Shown here: in pieces, positions 1 through 7,825 of the stretch
Layout: every line of letters starts with the position of its first letter
Numbering within the stretch: position 1 is the first letter of the stretch
Assembly (NCBI GenBank): GCA_036513315.1
Contig: DATBZF010000018.1
Location: 26,256-90,255 of the forward strand
Reading direction: 5' to 3'
Length of the DNA stretch: 64,000 bases
Source: Roseiarcus sp036513315
GTDB lineage: Bacteria > Pseudomonadota > Alphaproteobacteria > Rhizobiales > Beijerinckiaceae
The notes under the pieces: model-generated
The model's input: the letters and a program-made list of their open reading frames with translations, nothing else
Told to the model about the DNA's origin: nothing
Databases searched by the model: none
Translations under genes and position numbers: made by a program

Positions 1-482
1 GCGTGGAAACGGCAATCAAGAACGCCATGCGCGACGTCGAGGCTGCCGCGCAAGCCAAAAACCTCGCGATCGAGGTCGACGTCAGCCCGGCCGAATCGAT
101 CCAAGCGGATCGCGAGGCCGTCGAGCGCATTCTGGTGACATTGTTGCGCAATGCGGTGAAGTTTACTCCCGATGGCGGCGCCATCAGCATTGGCGCGCAG
201 GCCTTTGACGAACAGATTTACATCTATGTTGAAGATACCGGTCCGGGGATTGCGAGCGCCGACCTGTCGCGCCTCGGACGCCCTTTCGAGCAGGCCGATT
301 TGACCCTCGCCAATGGAATGAAGGGTTCGGGTCTGGGGCTTGCGATCGCCAATTCTCTTGTCGAACTGCATGGCGGGTCGCTGCGCATCAATTCCACCTT
401 GGGCGAGGGCACGGTCGTCCTTGTCGCTCTACCTCGGTCGCCGATTGTGCAGCGCTTCCTGTCGCTCGCAGACGTCGCCTGA
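1..482 (+). CDS. Sensor histidine kinase, C-terminal ATPase part (5' truncated by window edge)
   Basis: This is the catalytic ATP-binding end of a sensor histidine kinase, which would phosphorylate a conserved His in the upstream, unseen dimerisation domain and pass phosphate to a response regulator. The HATPase landmarks appear in order: N box (LLRNAVKFTPDGG), G1 box (VEDTGPGI), F box (GRPFEQ) and G2 box (GSGLGLAI). The first in-frame GTG at base 3 lies inside the domain, so the true start is outside the window. No response regulator follows; the next gene is on the other strand. The family is clear, but the signal sensed cannot be judged from this piece. Confidence 0.9.
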   Translation, partial: VETAIKNAMRDVEAAAQAKNLAIEVDVSPAESIQADREAVERILVTLLRNAVKFTPDGGAISIGAQAFDEQIYIYVEDTGPGIASADLSRLGRPFEQADLTLANGMKGSGLGLAIANSLVELHGGSLRINSTLGEGTVVLVALPRSPIVQRFLSLADVA

Positions 483-500
483 CGCGAAGGCGATCGGCAC

Positions 501-520
501 GCCCGGGTCCACGGCCGGGC
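501..520. terminator. GC-rich hairpin between convergent genes
   Basis: GCCCGG at 501-506 pairs with CCGGGC at 515-520 across an 8-nt loop, between the kinase stop and the end of the convergent MFS gene. There is no clear T run, so termination is only a guess. Confidence 0.3.
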
Positions 521-531
521 GGAAACCGACA

Positions 532-1803
532 TCAGTCGGAATTTCTTGGCAGCCTCCAAAATAAATAGGCTGCGGCCAAAATGCTCACCAATCCCAGCAC
601 GCTCAAAATCGTCGGTTCGCTCAGCCCCGCAAGCTTGAGCAGCAGGGTTGTCGCCAGCGAACCGGCGACCATATAAATGGCGTTCAGGGTATTGACGGCG
701 CCGACCACCCGCGCGCGTCGATCTTCGCCAGCCCACGCTTGCACCGCGGCGAAAATCGGCACGACGAACAGACCGGACGCCGCCGACAACGCCAGAATAT
801 CGAAAACCAGATGCATGCCGATGGCGCTCGTGAAGAAATCGACAAGGCTGACTTCGCTCGTCGTGTTCGGCAACGCGCCGGTGGTAAGGCCGAGATCGAC
901 GAGGACGCCGGCCATCGCCAGCAGCAGGAACGGCGCGGGAGCGAGCTTAATGCGGCCGTGAGCGATGATTGCGGCGAGCAGGGATCCGATGGCGATGCCG
1001 ATCGCGAAGAAGAGATTGATCGCCGTCTCGACCTCGACGCCAGCGCCGATGCGCGATTTGACGACCACCGGCACGATAGACAAGGTTACCGCGCCGACCA
1101 GCCAGAACCAGCTCACCGCGGCGGCGCCGACCCATTGACGGTCGTCGCGCTTAAGTTCACGCAGGATGTCGCCGGTGGACGCGAACAGGTTGGGGTTTAC
1201 TTTCAATCCGGGCGCGCCGACGCCGGTCGCTGGAATGAAGCACGAGGCGCCCCAGCAGGCGAGCCCCACCAGGAAGAGCTGCAAGGCGACGCTCCAGACC
1301 GCGCGTCCTTCGGCGGCGGCGAAGCCGCCCGCGATCAACCCACAAATGATCGCAGCGAAAGTGGCGCCTTCGACGAGCGCATTGCCGGGCACAAGCTCTT
1401 CACGCCTGAGATGATCAGGCAAAATGCCGTATTTGATCGGGCCGAATAATGCCGCAATGACGCCGAGGCCAAAAAGCGACAAATAGAGCAAAGGGAGCGA
1501 CGAGAAATAAAAGCCGGCCGCTGCAACCAATTGTATGAATATCTCCGCGAACTTCAGCGATCTGGCGACGAGCGCCTTGTCGTGGGAATCGGCCAGTTCG
1601 CCGCCTAACGCCGACAGCAATATGGAAGGCAGAATGAAGATGCCGATCGCCAGCGTGACTTTCGAGCCGACGTCACTGCCGCCGAAGCGAAACAGGATCA
1701 GCATCACCAGCATCTGGCGAACGAAATTATCGTTGAACGCTGAGAGGAACTGGCACCAGAACAACGGCGCAAACCGCCGCGAAGCCATCAATCCGCCGAA
1801 CAT
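532..1803 (-). CDS. MFS transporter, LplT-like (lysophospholipid transporter-like)
   Basis: A 423-residue integral membrane protein of the major facilitator superfamily. Its N-terminus (APLFWCQFLSAFNDNF) matches the membrane half of Aas/LplT-type proteins, which flip lysophospholipids across the inner membrane for re-acylation. About 12 hydrophobic segments run to the C-terminus. The ATG at 1803 has GGAGG about 10 nt upstream; a second Met six codons in is also possible. Many alphaproteobacterial relatives fuse this domain to acyltransferase and acyl-CoA ligase domains; here it stands alone with neither partner nearby. The substrate is inferred from family only. It lies 67 bp downstream of the outer-membrane protein gene on the same strand and may share its transcript. 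Confidence 0.75.
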   Translation of the reverse strand: MFGGLMASRRFAPLFWCQFLSAFNDNFVRQMLVMLILFRFGGSDVGSKVTLAIGIFILPSILLSALGGELADSHDKALVARSLKFAEIFIQLVAAAGFYFSSLPLLYLSLFGLGVIAALFGPIKYGILPDHLRREELVPGNALVEGATFAAIICGLIAGGFAAAEGRAVWSVALQLFLVGLACWGASCFIPATGVGAPGLKVNPNLFASTGDILRELKRDDRQWVGAAAVSWFWLVGAVTLSIVPVVVKSRIGAGVEVETAINLFFAIGIAIGSLLAAIIAHGRIKLAPAPFLLLAMAGVLVDLGLTTGALPNTTSEVSLVDFFTSAIGMHLVFDILALSAASGLFVVPIFAAVQAWAGEDRRARVVGAVNTLNAIYMVAGSLATTLLLKLAGLSEPTILSVLGLVSILAAAYLFWRLPRNSD

Positions 1804-1870
1804 TCCGCCCCGCCTCCCGACGGCAGCACTGCTTCCACGCGCGTCATTGCGGAATTATGACAATCGGCGG

Positions 1871-3559
1871 TCAGAAATGATAGGCCGATTGCACGAAGCC
1901 CTGCGCGGTCTGCGTCGCGAAAGTTGCAACCTGCGGGCCGCCGTCGGCGGTTACAGCCTGAAAATTCGCATGGCCCTTGGCGTTCATCGCCCAATAGCGG
2001 CCGCCGATGCCGACGTCGAAATTGCTCGAAAGCGCGTAGTTGAGTTCGCCTTCGGCCTGGAAGCCGTTCCATCCAGAGCCTGATTCCGGGATCGCGCCCG
2101 AGAAGTCCTGCGGTTCGCGCAGCCAGTGATCGTTCTTTCCGTTAAATGTCATATACGGCAACCACGCCGCTTCGGCCCTGATGGAGAAGCCGGCCGGAAG
2201 AGTCAATTGCGCCGCCAGACCGAGGCGGATCGAATTCCATTGGCCTTCGTCGCTGATCCCGAGGTTTGAAGATCCGACCGCTCCGGTGGGGCATATCCCG
2301 GCATTGCCAGCCGTTTGCGTGCACCCGAATGCGTTGAAGCGTTCGTCAAGATAGTGGTAGCCGGCGAATCCGCCGACCTTGTACCAGGAGCCCTGCATGG
2401 CGTAATAGCCGAAGTCGATGTCCGCATAGCTGAGATGGCCGTCGCCCTGCGAGCTGTTGGTTGACGAATAGGGCGTTGTAATCGGCCCAAAATCTTCGTC
2501 CTGCAATTGGCCGCCCGATTCCTTGCCGATGCCGAAAAAGCCCTTCGCGAAAAGGCCGGAGCTTGGCTCGTCGAGCCTGGCGTAGGCCTCTCCGGTCGCG
2601 GCGGTCGGATTTTGATAGGTGAGCTGCGAAATCCGAAGAGAGCCGCCGGAATCGTATAGCGTCATGCGGGCGTGACTCGTCGACATGCCGGCGCGAACGC
2701 CAAACTCTCCGGTTATGTCGCTACCGGAATTCTGAAACGCATTGGAGGTCGTTTGGGTGCTTGTGCCGTCGAACTCGTAGTTCAAGCCAAGGCGCAACGT
2801 ATAGCCTCGGAAGGCGATGCTGGAATCCGTTTCGGTTGCTGGGAAACCGGTCACGGCCGTGAAGTTTGGCAATCCAGCGACATGGCTGACGCCGAGATCG
2901 TAGTAGAGGAATTCGGCGCCGATCGACCATTGCGGATCGATCGCATATTCGACCCCGCCGCCCGCGGCGAAGCCCACACTAATATCGCTATGCGAGCCCG
3001 TGAAGGTTGGGCCCAGCCCGGGGAAAGTCAAACTACTGGCGACTTGCGTCTGGCCAAAGGCGAGGCCCCCGGTTGCATAAATGAGCATGTCGTCGATCGG
3101 CGCGAAGCCGACGCGGCCGCGAATCGTACCGAGCGAGTGCAATTGTTGAGACTGGGCCTCGGTAAAGGGCGTCCCGCCGGGGACGGCGCCAGCCGCGCCG
3201 GCCACCGATTGTCTGGCGGTTGCGCCGAACACCATGTCGTAATCGGTGACCCCACCGACGACGAAACTGCCCCATTGCTTGTTGAAACCCACCTGCACGC
3301 CCAACATCCCGCCGTCGGACGAGAACTTGTAAGACGTTGGAATGCCTGACGGTACGAACGATTCGGGGAACCAGATCTGCGACTCGCTCTGGCTCGGCGC
3401 CAACAATCCGCCGCCGTTGACGCCGATCGAAAGGCCGTCCCAGCGGGCGGGGCCCGACTGCTGGACCGGGGTCGGCGCCAAGACGTCGAGATCAGCCGCA
3501 AGCGCGCCGCCGCCGGAGCCAGCGATGCATGAAGTGAGGAGGATTGTGCGAAGGTTCAC
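1871..3559 (-). CDS. Outer-membrane protein: Omp25-like barrel fused to an omptin-like barrel
   Basis: 562 residues with a signal peptide (cleavage near ALAAD, residue 22). Residues about 38-263 form an Omp25/RopB-type small barrel that ends in LRLGLNYEF, a typical barrel C-terminus but here internal. Residues about 281-562 form a second barrel ending in SAYHF. The second half resembles the omptin protease family: it starts ITGEFGVRAG, has ISQLTY and GYHYLDERF, and has D354-E355-D356 where OmpT has its Asp-x-Asp active-site pair. Where OmpT has Asp-Glu-His, this protein has Asn476-Asp477-His478, so one acidic residue may be lost. Omptins cleave peptides at the cell surface. Proteolysis here is uncertain; the two-barrel architecture is clear. 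Confidence 0.7.
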   Translation of the reverse strand: MNLRTILLTSCIAGSGGGALAADLDVLAPTPVQQSGPARWDGLSIGVNGGGLLAPSQSESQIWFPESFVPSGIPTSYKFSSDGGMLGVQVGFNKQWGSFVVGGVTDYDMVFGATARQSVAGAAGAVPGGTPFTEAQSQQLHSLGTIRGRVGFAPIDDMLIYATGGLAFGQTQVASSLTFPGLGPTFTGSHSDISVGFAAGGGVEYAIDPQWSIGAEFLYYDLGVSHVAGLPNFTAVTGFPATETDSSIAFRGYTLRLGLNYEFDGTSTQTTSNAFQNSGSDITGEFGVRAGMSTSHARMTLYDSGGSLRISQLTYQNPTAATGEAYARLDEPSSGLFAKGFFGIGKESGGQLQDEDFGPITTPYSSTNSSQGDGHLSYADIDFGYYAMQGSWYKVGGFAGYHYLDERFNAFGCTQTAGNAGICPTGAVGSSNLGISDEGQWNSIRLGLAAQLTLPAGFSIRAEAAWLPYMTFNGKNDHWLREPQDFSGAIPESGSGWNGFQAEGELNYALSSNFDVGIGGRYWAMNAKGHANFQAVTADGGPQVATFATQTAQGFVQSAYHF

Positions 3560-3587
3560 GCGCGGTCTCTGCTTGCCTGAACGGAAT

Positions 3588-3608
3588 GTTAACCTTAACT
3601 TGGTTAAC
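3588..3608. promoter_or_regulatory. Palindrome GTTAACC-N7-GGTTAAC upstream of the outer-membrane protein gene
   Basis: A perfect 7-bp inverted repeat with a 7-bp spacer, 29-49 bp upstream of the start at 3559. The spacer carries a third TTAAC-like element. TTAA half-sites recall CtrA boxes of alphaproteobacteria, but the spacing is not the standard TTAA-N7-TTAA, so the regulator is unknown. Confidence 0.5.
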
Positions 3609-3642
3609 GAATTCCAACCGGCGACCGTTTCCGCAGCCTATT

Positions 3643-4614
3643 TCAGGCGCGCCATCCGTCCGCGAATGCGCAAGTCTTGAGAAATGCTGTTAGTCGATCG
3701 GCGAAGGCGCGGCGCGCGGGCGTCTTTCGCGGCTTCCCCCGGCGCGCGCTCAGCATTGGCGCCGTGGTGAGATATTCCGGCCACGGCGAGTTTTCGAACA
3801 ACGCCTGGTAGGCCTGCGCGAAACGCGCCTCCCCGCGCCACATATCAATTTCCCACGGCTTGGGAGAATTGACGAAATGCAGGACAATTGGATCGACGAT
3901 CTTTTCCAAATCAAGGAGGAAAAAGTCGCCCATGAAATTATATCGCGGCGATAGCGGCGCAAAGTCGCCCGCGATGAGTTCATTGAGGGCGCTCTGCTCG
4001 AGGAAGGGATAGCGGTCGGGCGTCGCGCGCAGCGCCGCCATCGCGCGCTCCCCCAAACCAAGCCCGCTCCACCGCACGCGGTCGATCGTCATGAGGCCAG
4101 CGTTGAAATAGGGCGTCGTCTGGCTTAGGCCAAGCGAACGGCGGTGTCGCTGGAAGCTGCGCGCGAGCGCGCCGCCGTTAAAATCCATCAGAAAGATCAT
4201 GTCATAGGCGGCGGCGATCGGCGCTCCGGCAAGATCGATTTCAGCGAGGCGGCGAAGGCCGGCGCGCTGGATCAGCATGTCCGAATCGATTGATACGATC
4301 CGCTCATAGGATTCGGGTAGAATCCGATCGAGGAACAGCCGGCGAAATACCGCGCGCGAAAGCCGGCCGCGCCCGGGCGCGCCGCGATCGAACGTCGAAA
4401 AATCGACGCATAGCAATCGGATTTTGTTGCGCAGGATCGGGTCGAGAGCTGCGAAGCCAGGCGCAACGTCGCTTTCCTCGCAAACGATGAAAACATCGAA
4501 GGCTCCGGAATCCTCTTGCGCCAGGATCGAGGAGGCGGTGCAGACCGCCTGGCGAAAGAAAGCCAGGTCAGGCGTGAGGCAGACGGCCGTCTTCGCGGAA
4601 CGAGCCGTCGTCAC
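3643..4614 (-). CDS. Glycosyltransferase family 8
   Basis: 323 residues. GT8 enzymes transfer galactose or glucose from a UDP-sugar to lipopolysaccharide core or other acceptors, keeping anomeric configuration and using a metal ion. The metal-binding DxD is D110-S-D112 in SIDSDML, and the family's late HFxxxxKPW motif appears as HFVNSPKPW. There are no membrane segments, so it is cytosolic or peripheral. Its ATG overlaps the mipZ stop by 4 bp (ATGA), implying translational coupling. The coupling of a sugar transferase to a division regulator is unusual and may only reflect compaction. The acceptor is unknown. Confidence 0.82.
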   Translation of the reverse strand: MTTARSAKTAVCLTPDLAFFRQAVCTASSILAQEDSGAFDVFIVCEESDVAPGFAALDPILRNKIRLLCVDFSTFDRGAPGRGRLSRAVFRRLFLDRILPESYERIVSIDSDMLIQRAGLRRLAEIDLAGAPIAAAYDMIFLMDFNGGALARSFQRHRRSLGLSQTTPYFNAGLMTIDRVRWSGLGLGERAMAALRATPDRYPFLEQSALNELIAGDFAPLSPRYNFMGDFFLLDLEKIVDPIVLHFVNSPKPWEIDMWRGEARFAQAYQALFENSPWPEYLTTAPMLSARRGKPRKTPARRAFADRLTAFLKTCAFADGWRA

Positions 4615-5543
4615 GAGAAATCATGGGCGGATGGGTTTGGTCCCCGATAAAGGTCCGATACGCGGGCATGCCACAGCCGTCGGGACTCCATGTGCTCGAG
4701 ACCGGGCGCTCGCGTCGGCAATTGCAGCGCCTCGACCAGGCCCTCGATCTCCTGGCGGGCGCTCAATTGTGAAGATGTCAGCGCGCCTTTCTGGGCGCCC
4801 TGCTCGATCGCGTCGAGCGCCGTCAGGCCGATCGGGAAAAGTTCGCGGAAGATGACGCGGTCGTGAAAGCCGTCGGCGACACGAAACCGCAATTCAGCGC
4901 CAAGTCTGGCGATGCTGATGGCGATCTGCCTGGCGTTGTTGTTGGCCAGCGAGGCCATGCGATTGCGCACCATCACCCAGTCGATCACGCCATTGTCGAC
5001 GAGCTGGCGCTTGCGACGGGCCTCGAGCACGAGGTCGGCGTAATGGGCGACCGCGCCGCGCTGTTTGCGATCGTGATTGACCCGCGAAAAGACGTCGACA
5101 TCGATATAACTGTCGTTAAGCGGTGAAATCAGCGTGTCGGCGAGCGAATGGGCGAGACGCATCAAATAGCTGTCGGAGGCCGGGGTGTCGATGACGACGA
5201 ATTCATAATCGTGCTCGACGGATCCGATGGCGGCGGCGAAGTCGGCGAATTCACGCGCCTCGTTCTCGCGCAGATCGGCGGATTCGCCGCGCCCCATCGC
5301 GCGATGGTGGGGCAGTTCAATCGGCCATTCGGCGTTGGCCGCCCATGAACGCCGATTCTCGAAGAAACGGGTCAGCGTTTGCTGACGCGTATCGAGATCG
5401 ATCGAGGCGACCCGATAACCTGCCTTAAGCAAAGCAACCGTTATATGGATCGAAATCGTCGATTTGCCGGCGCCGCCCTTCTCATTGCCGACGACAATGA
5501 CATGGGCGCTGCGTAGATCGGAGGAATCGTTGTCAAAGTCCAT
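4611..5543 (-). CDS. mipZ: Division plane positioning ATPase MipZ
   Basis: 310 residues, a ParA/MinD-type P-loop ATPase. In Caulobacter, MipZ binds ParB-parS at the poles and forms a gradient that inhibits FtsZ away from midcell, replacing MinCDE. The deviant Walker A is NEKGGAGKST near the N-terminus, followed by SIDLDTRQQTL and VVIDTPASDSYL. The phrase VGNEKGGAGKST and the length match MipZ rather than chromosomal ParA, and no ParB gene is adjacent. The ATG at 5543 follows a 124-bp intergenic stretch that should hold the promoter. This gene is a strong marker for Alphaproteobacteria. Confidence 0.92.
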   Translation of the reverse strand: MDFDNDSSDLRSAHVIVVGNEKGGAGKSTISIHITVALLKAGYRVASIDLDTRQQTLTRFFENRRSWAANAEWPIELPHHRAMGRGESADLRENEAREFADFAAAIGSVEHDYEFVVIDTPASDSYLMRLAHSLADTLISPLNDSYIDVDVFSRVNHDRKQRGAVAHYADLVLEARRKRQLVDNGVIDWVMVRNRMASLANNNARQIAISIARLGAELRFRVADGFHDRVIFRELFPIGLTALDAIEQGAQKGALTSSQLSARQEIEGLVEALQLPTRAPGLEHMESRRLWHARVSDLYRGPNPSAHDFS

Positions 5544-5667
5544 GAATATCGCCGAATCGCCAACGCTCTATTCTTCAGCCATTCATAATGTTTTTCTCGG
5601 CGTTCGGACAATAGGGTAGGGCGGGGAGGTCAACGATTTGCCGAGGCTTGCTGAAGGTTCTTCGCCA

Positions 5668-7077
5668 TCAAGCGGGTCTTGGCGCGGGCTCGGCGTGGCC
5701 GACGATGCGTATGATGTCTGGAAAAGTCGCGCGCAAAGAGCGCTCTAGCGCATCGACCTCATCGTGAGCGGCGTCGACGGATAGTTTGGCGTCGCATGAG
5801 CAATGGAAATTGACGAAATAGCCGCCGGGCGTATGGCGCACGCGCACGTCGTGAATATTTCGCAATTGGCCGCGCAGCGCGGCATTGTCTGACAGGGTCT
5901 GCGTAATTTTGGCGATCAAGCCGGAATCGGCGTCGCGCCCATGAATTTCGCGCGTCTCCATCGGTTCGATATGGGTCTCGACTTCGATATCGGGGCCGAC
6001 CTCGTCTTCAATCGCGGTTTCCAGGCGCGTGGCGAGTTCATGCGCCTCGGCAAGACTCAGGCGACCATCCACCTCCATGTCGAGACTGACGCATTTTCGT
6101 CCGTCGACCTCCTGAATTGTGATGTGGTGGACGGCGAAGCGCAGGCGCGTGGCGATCAACTGAACGCGCTCAAGCAGGCTTTCGTCATCGAGCGCAACCG
6201 GATTGGCGGTGAGCGTCAGCGCCGTCTGCGGCCATTCCGCTTCGATGCGGCGCGCGACATCGCCTTTGATCGCGGCTACCCGCTCCAGCGGAAGGGTGCG
6301 CGAAACAAAAATGCCGACCTCGCCGATGATCTGGGCGCCGCTGGGCCGGAGGCGGATCGTATCGATCGATGCGACGCCGGGCACGGCTTCGATCGCGCGG
6401 CGCAAGCGATCCGCGAGGCCTTTGGGGGCCGTGTCGACCAACGCGTCGATTGTATGGCGGCCAAGCCGGAAGCTGGCGATCGCGATGAACACGGCGACGC
6501 CGATCGCCGCCAGAGCGTCGGCTTGGACGAAGCCGAACCGCGTCGCCGCCAAACCGATGAGGACGAGAAGAGACGAGACCAGATCGCTGGAATAATGCAA
6601 TGCGTCCGCCGCCAGCGCATCGCTTTTCGTTTCTCGGGCGACCTTCGCGAGGGCGCGCCAGCGTATAAAATCGACTGCAACCGAGACGAGGACGACGCCA
6701 AGCGCCAGCGCGTTGGCGTCGACTTTCGGCGCATCGCCGCCCATACGCCGGATCGCCTCGACGGCGACGGCGACCGACAGCACCGCCAGAAAGCCCGTTT
6801 GCGCCAGCGCCGCCACCGCTTCAATCTTCGCGTGGCCGAACGGATGTTCTTCGTCGGCTGGCTTGTCGGCCTCTCGCACCGCGAAAAACGTGAGCGCGCT
6901 CGAGCCGGTGTCCAAGAGATTATGGGCGCCTTCCGAGACGAGCGCCAGAGACCCCGACAGCAAGCCCGCGACCAGTTTCGCCAGAGACAGCGCGGCGCTG
7001 GCGAAGACCGAGGCGAGAGCCGCCCTTTGTTTGCGCCATGGGTCTTTCTGGCGCTCCGGCGAGGGTTCCATGGTCAA
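5668..7077 (-). CDS. CDF-family cation efflux transporter with extended C-terminal region
   Basis: 469 residues, longer than the usual 300 or so. Residues about 15-210 form the six-helix cation diffusion facilitator core, which exports Zn, Fe, Mn or related divalent ions in exchange for protons. Metal-site motifs are visible: HNLLD in helix 2 and HYSSD in helix 5. After the membrane part come what look like three ferredoxin-like ZT-dimer domains (about 215-290, 295-375 and 385-460) instead of one. The start at 7077 is ATG; a second in-frame ATG two codons later is possible. It is divergent from gloA. Metal specificity cannot be read from sequence alone. Confidence 0.85.
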   Translation of the reverse strand: MTMEPSPERQKDPWRKQRAALASVFASAALSLAKLVAGLLSGSLALVSEGAHNLLDTGSSALTFFAVREADKPADEEHPFGHAKIEAVAALAQTGFLAVLSVAVAVEAIRRMGGDAPKVDANALALGVVLVSVAVDFIRWRALAKVARETKSDALAADALHYSSDLVSSLLVLIGLAATRFGFVQADALAAIGVAVFIAIASFRLGRHTIDALVDTAPKGLADRLRRAIEAVPGVASIDTIRLRPSGAQIIGEVGIFVSRTLPLERVAAIKGDVARRIEAEWPQTALTLTANPVALDDESLLERVQLIATRLRFAVHHITIQEVDGRKCVSLDMEVDGRLSLAEAHELATRLETAIEDEVGPDIEVETHIEPMETREIHGRDADSGLIAKITQTLSDNAALRGQLRNIHDVRVRHTPGGYFVNFHCSCDAKLSVDAAHDEVDALERSLRATFPDIIRIVGHAEPAPRPA

Positions 7078-7220
7078 ACTTTGCGTGATGGCGAAGGAAG
7101 GAGCAAAACAGGGGCTGCCACAATTCGATTTGGCGGCTATGTTCCGCCTCGTCTTTTGAAGCTATCTGGTATCTTTTGACACGACCCAGGTCTTTTGGGG
7201 CAATCGGCGGAGTTAAAGCA

Positions 7221-7661
7221 ATGGAATTCCTGCACACGATGATCCGCGTCACCGATCTCGACGCGTCGCTTGATTTCTTCGTCGGCAAATTCGGACTGGT
7301 CGAAACCCGGCGGATCAACAACGAAAAGGGACGCTATACCCTGGTTTTCCTCGCCGCGCCCGGCGATGCCGAGCAAGCCAGGAAAACCCAGGCGCCGCTT
7401 ATCGAGCTCACCCATAACTGGGATCCGGAAGTCTATACCGGCGGGCGGAACTTCGGCCATCTCGCCTATCGCGTCGATGATATCTACGCCTTCTGTGACA
7501 AATTGCGGAAGGCCGGAGTGACGATCAATCGTCCGCCCCGCGATGGCCATATGGCTTTTGTGCGCACGCCGGATAATATTTCGATCGAACTGATCCAGAA
7601 AGGGGAGGCGCTTCCGGCCGCCGAACCATGGCAGTCGATGCCCAATACCGGCGTGTGGTGA
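7221..7661 (+). CDS. gloA: Glyoxalase I (lactoylglutathione lyase)
   Basis: 146 residues. It isomerises the hemithioacetal of methylglyoxal and glutathione to S-lactoylglutathione, the first step of methylglyoxal detoxification. All four metal ligands expected from E. coli GloA are present: H5 (FLHTMIRV), E62 (LIELTHNW), H80 (FGHLAYRV) and E123 (SIELIQ). The ATG at 7221 was chosen over an upstream one at 7176 because the protein then starts exactly as GloA does and GGAG lies about 8 nt upstream. No glyoxalase II is nearby. Confidence 0.92.
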   Translation: MEFLHTMIRVTDLDASLDFFVGKFGLVETRRINNEKGRYTLVFLAAPGDAEQARKTQAPLIELTHNWDPEVYTGGRNFGHLAYRVDDIYAFCDKLRKAGVTINRPPRDGHMAFVRTPDNISIELIQKGEALPAAEPWQSMPNTGVW

Positions 7662-7825
7662 GGCGACCGGCAATCGCCCAAATGGCAGTCGGGGGTGGAT
7701 CGGCGCGGTTATCGCCGCCACTTCATGGATTGGTTCGAAAGTGCTTTGCGATCCGTCGATAAGGCGGAACCTTTCGCTCGACGCGATTGTGCCCCATTAT
7801 CCCTTGGGAAGAGGGAGAACTGGCA

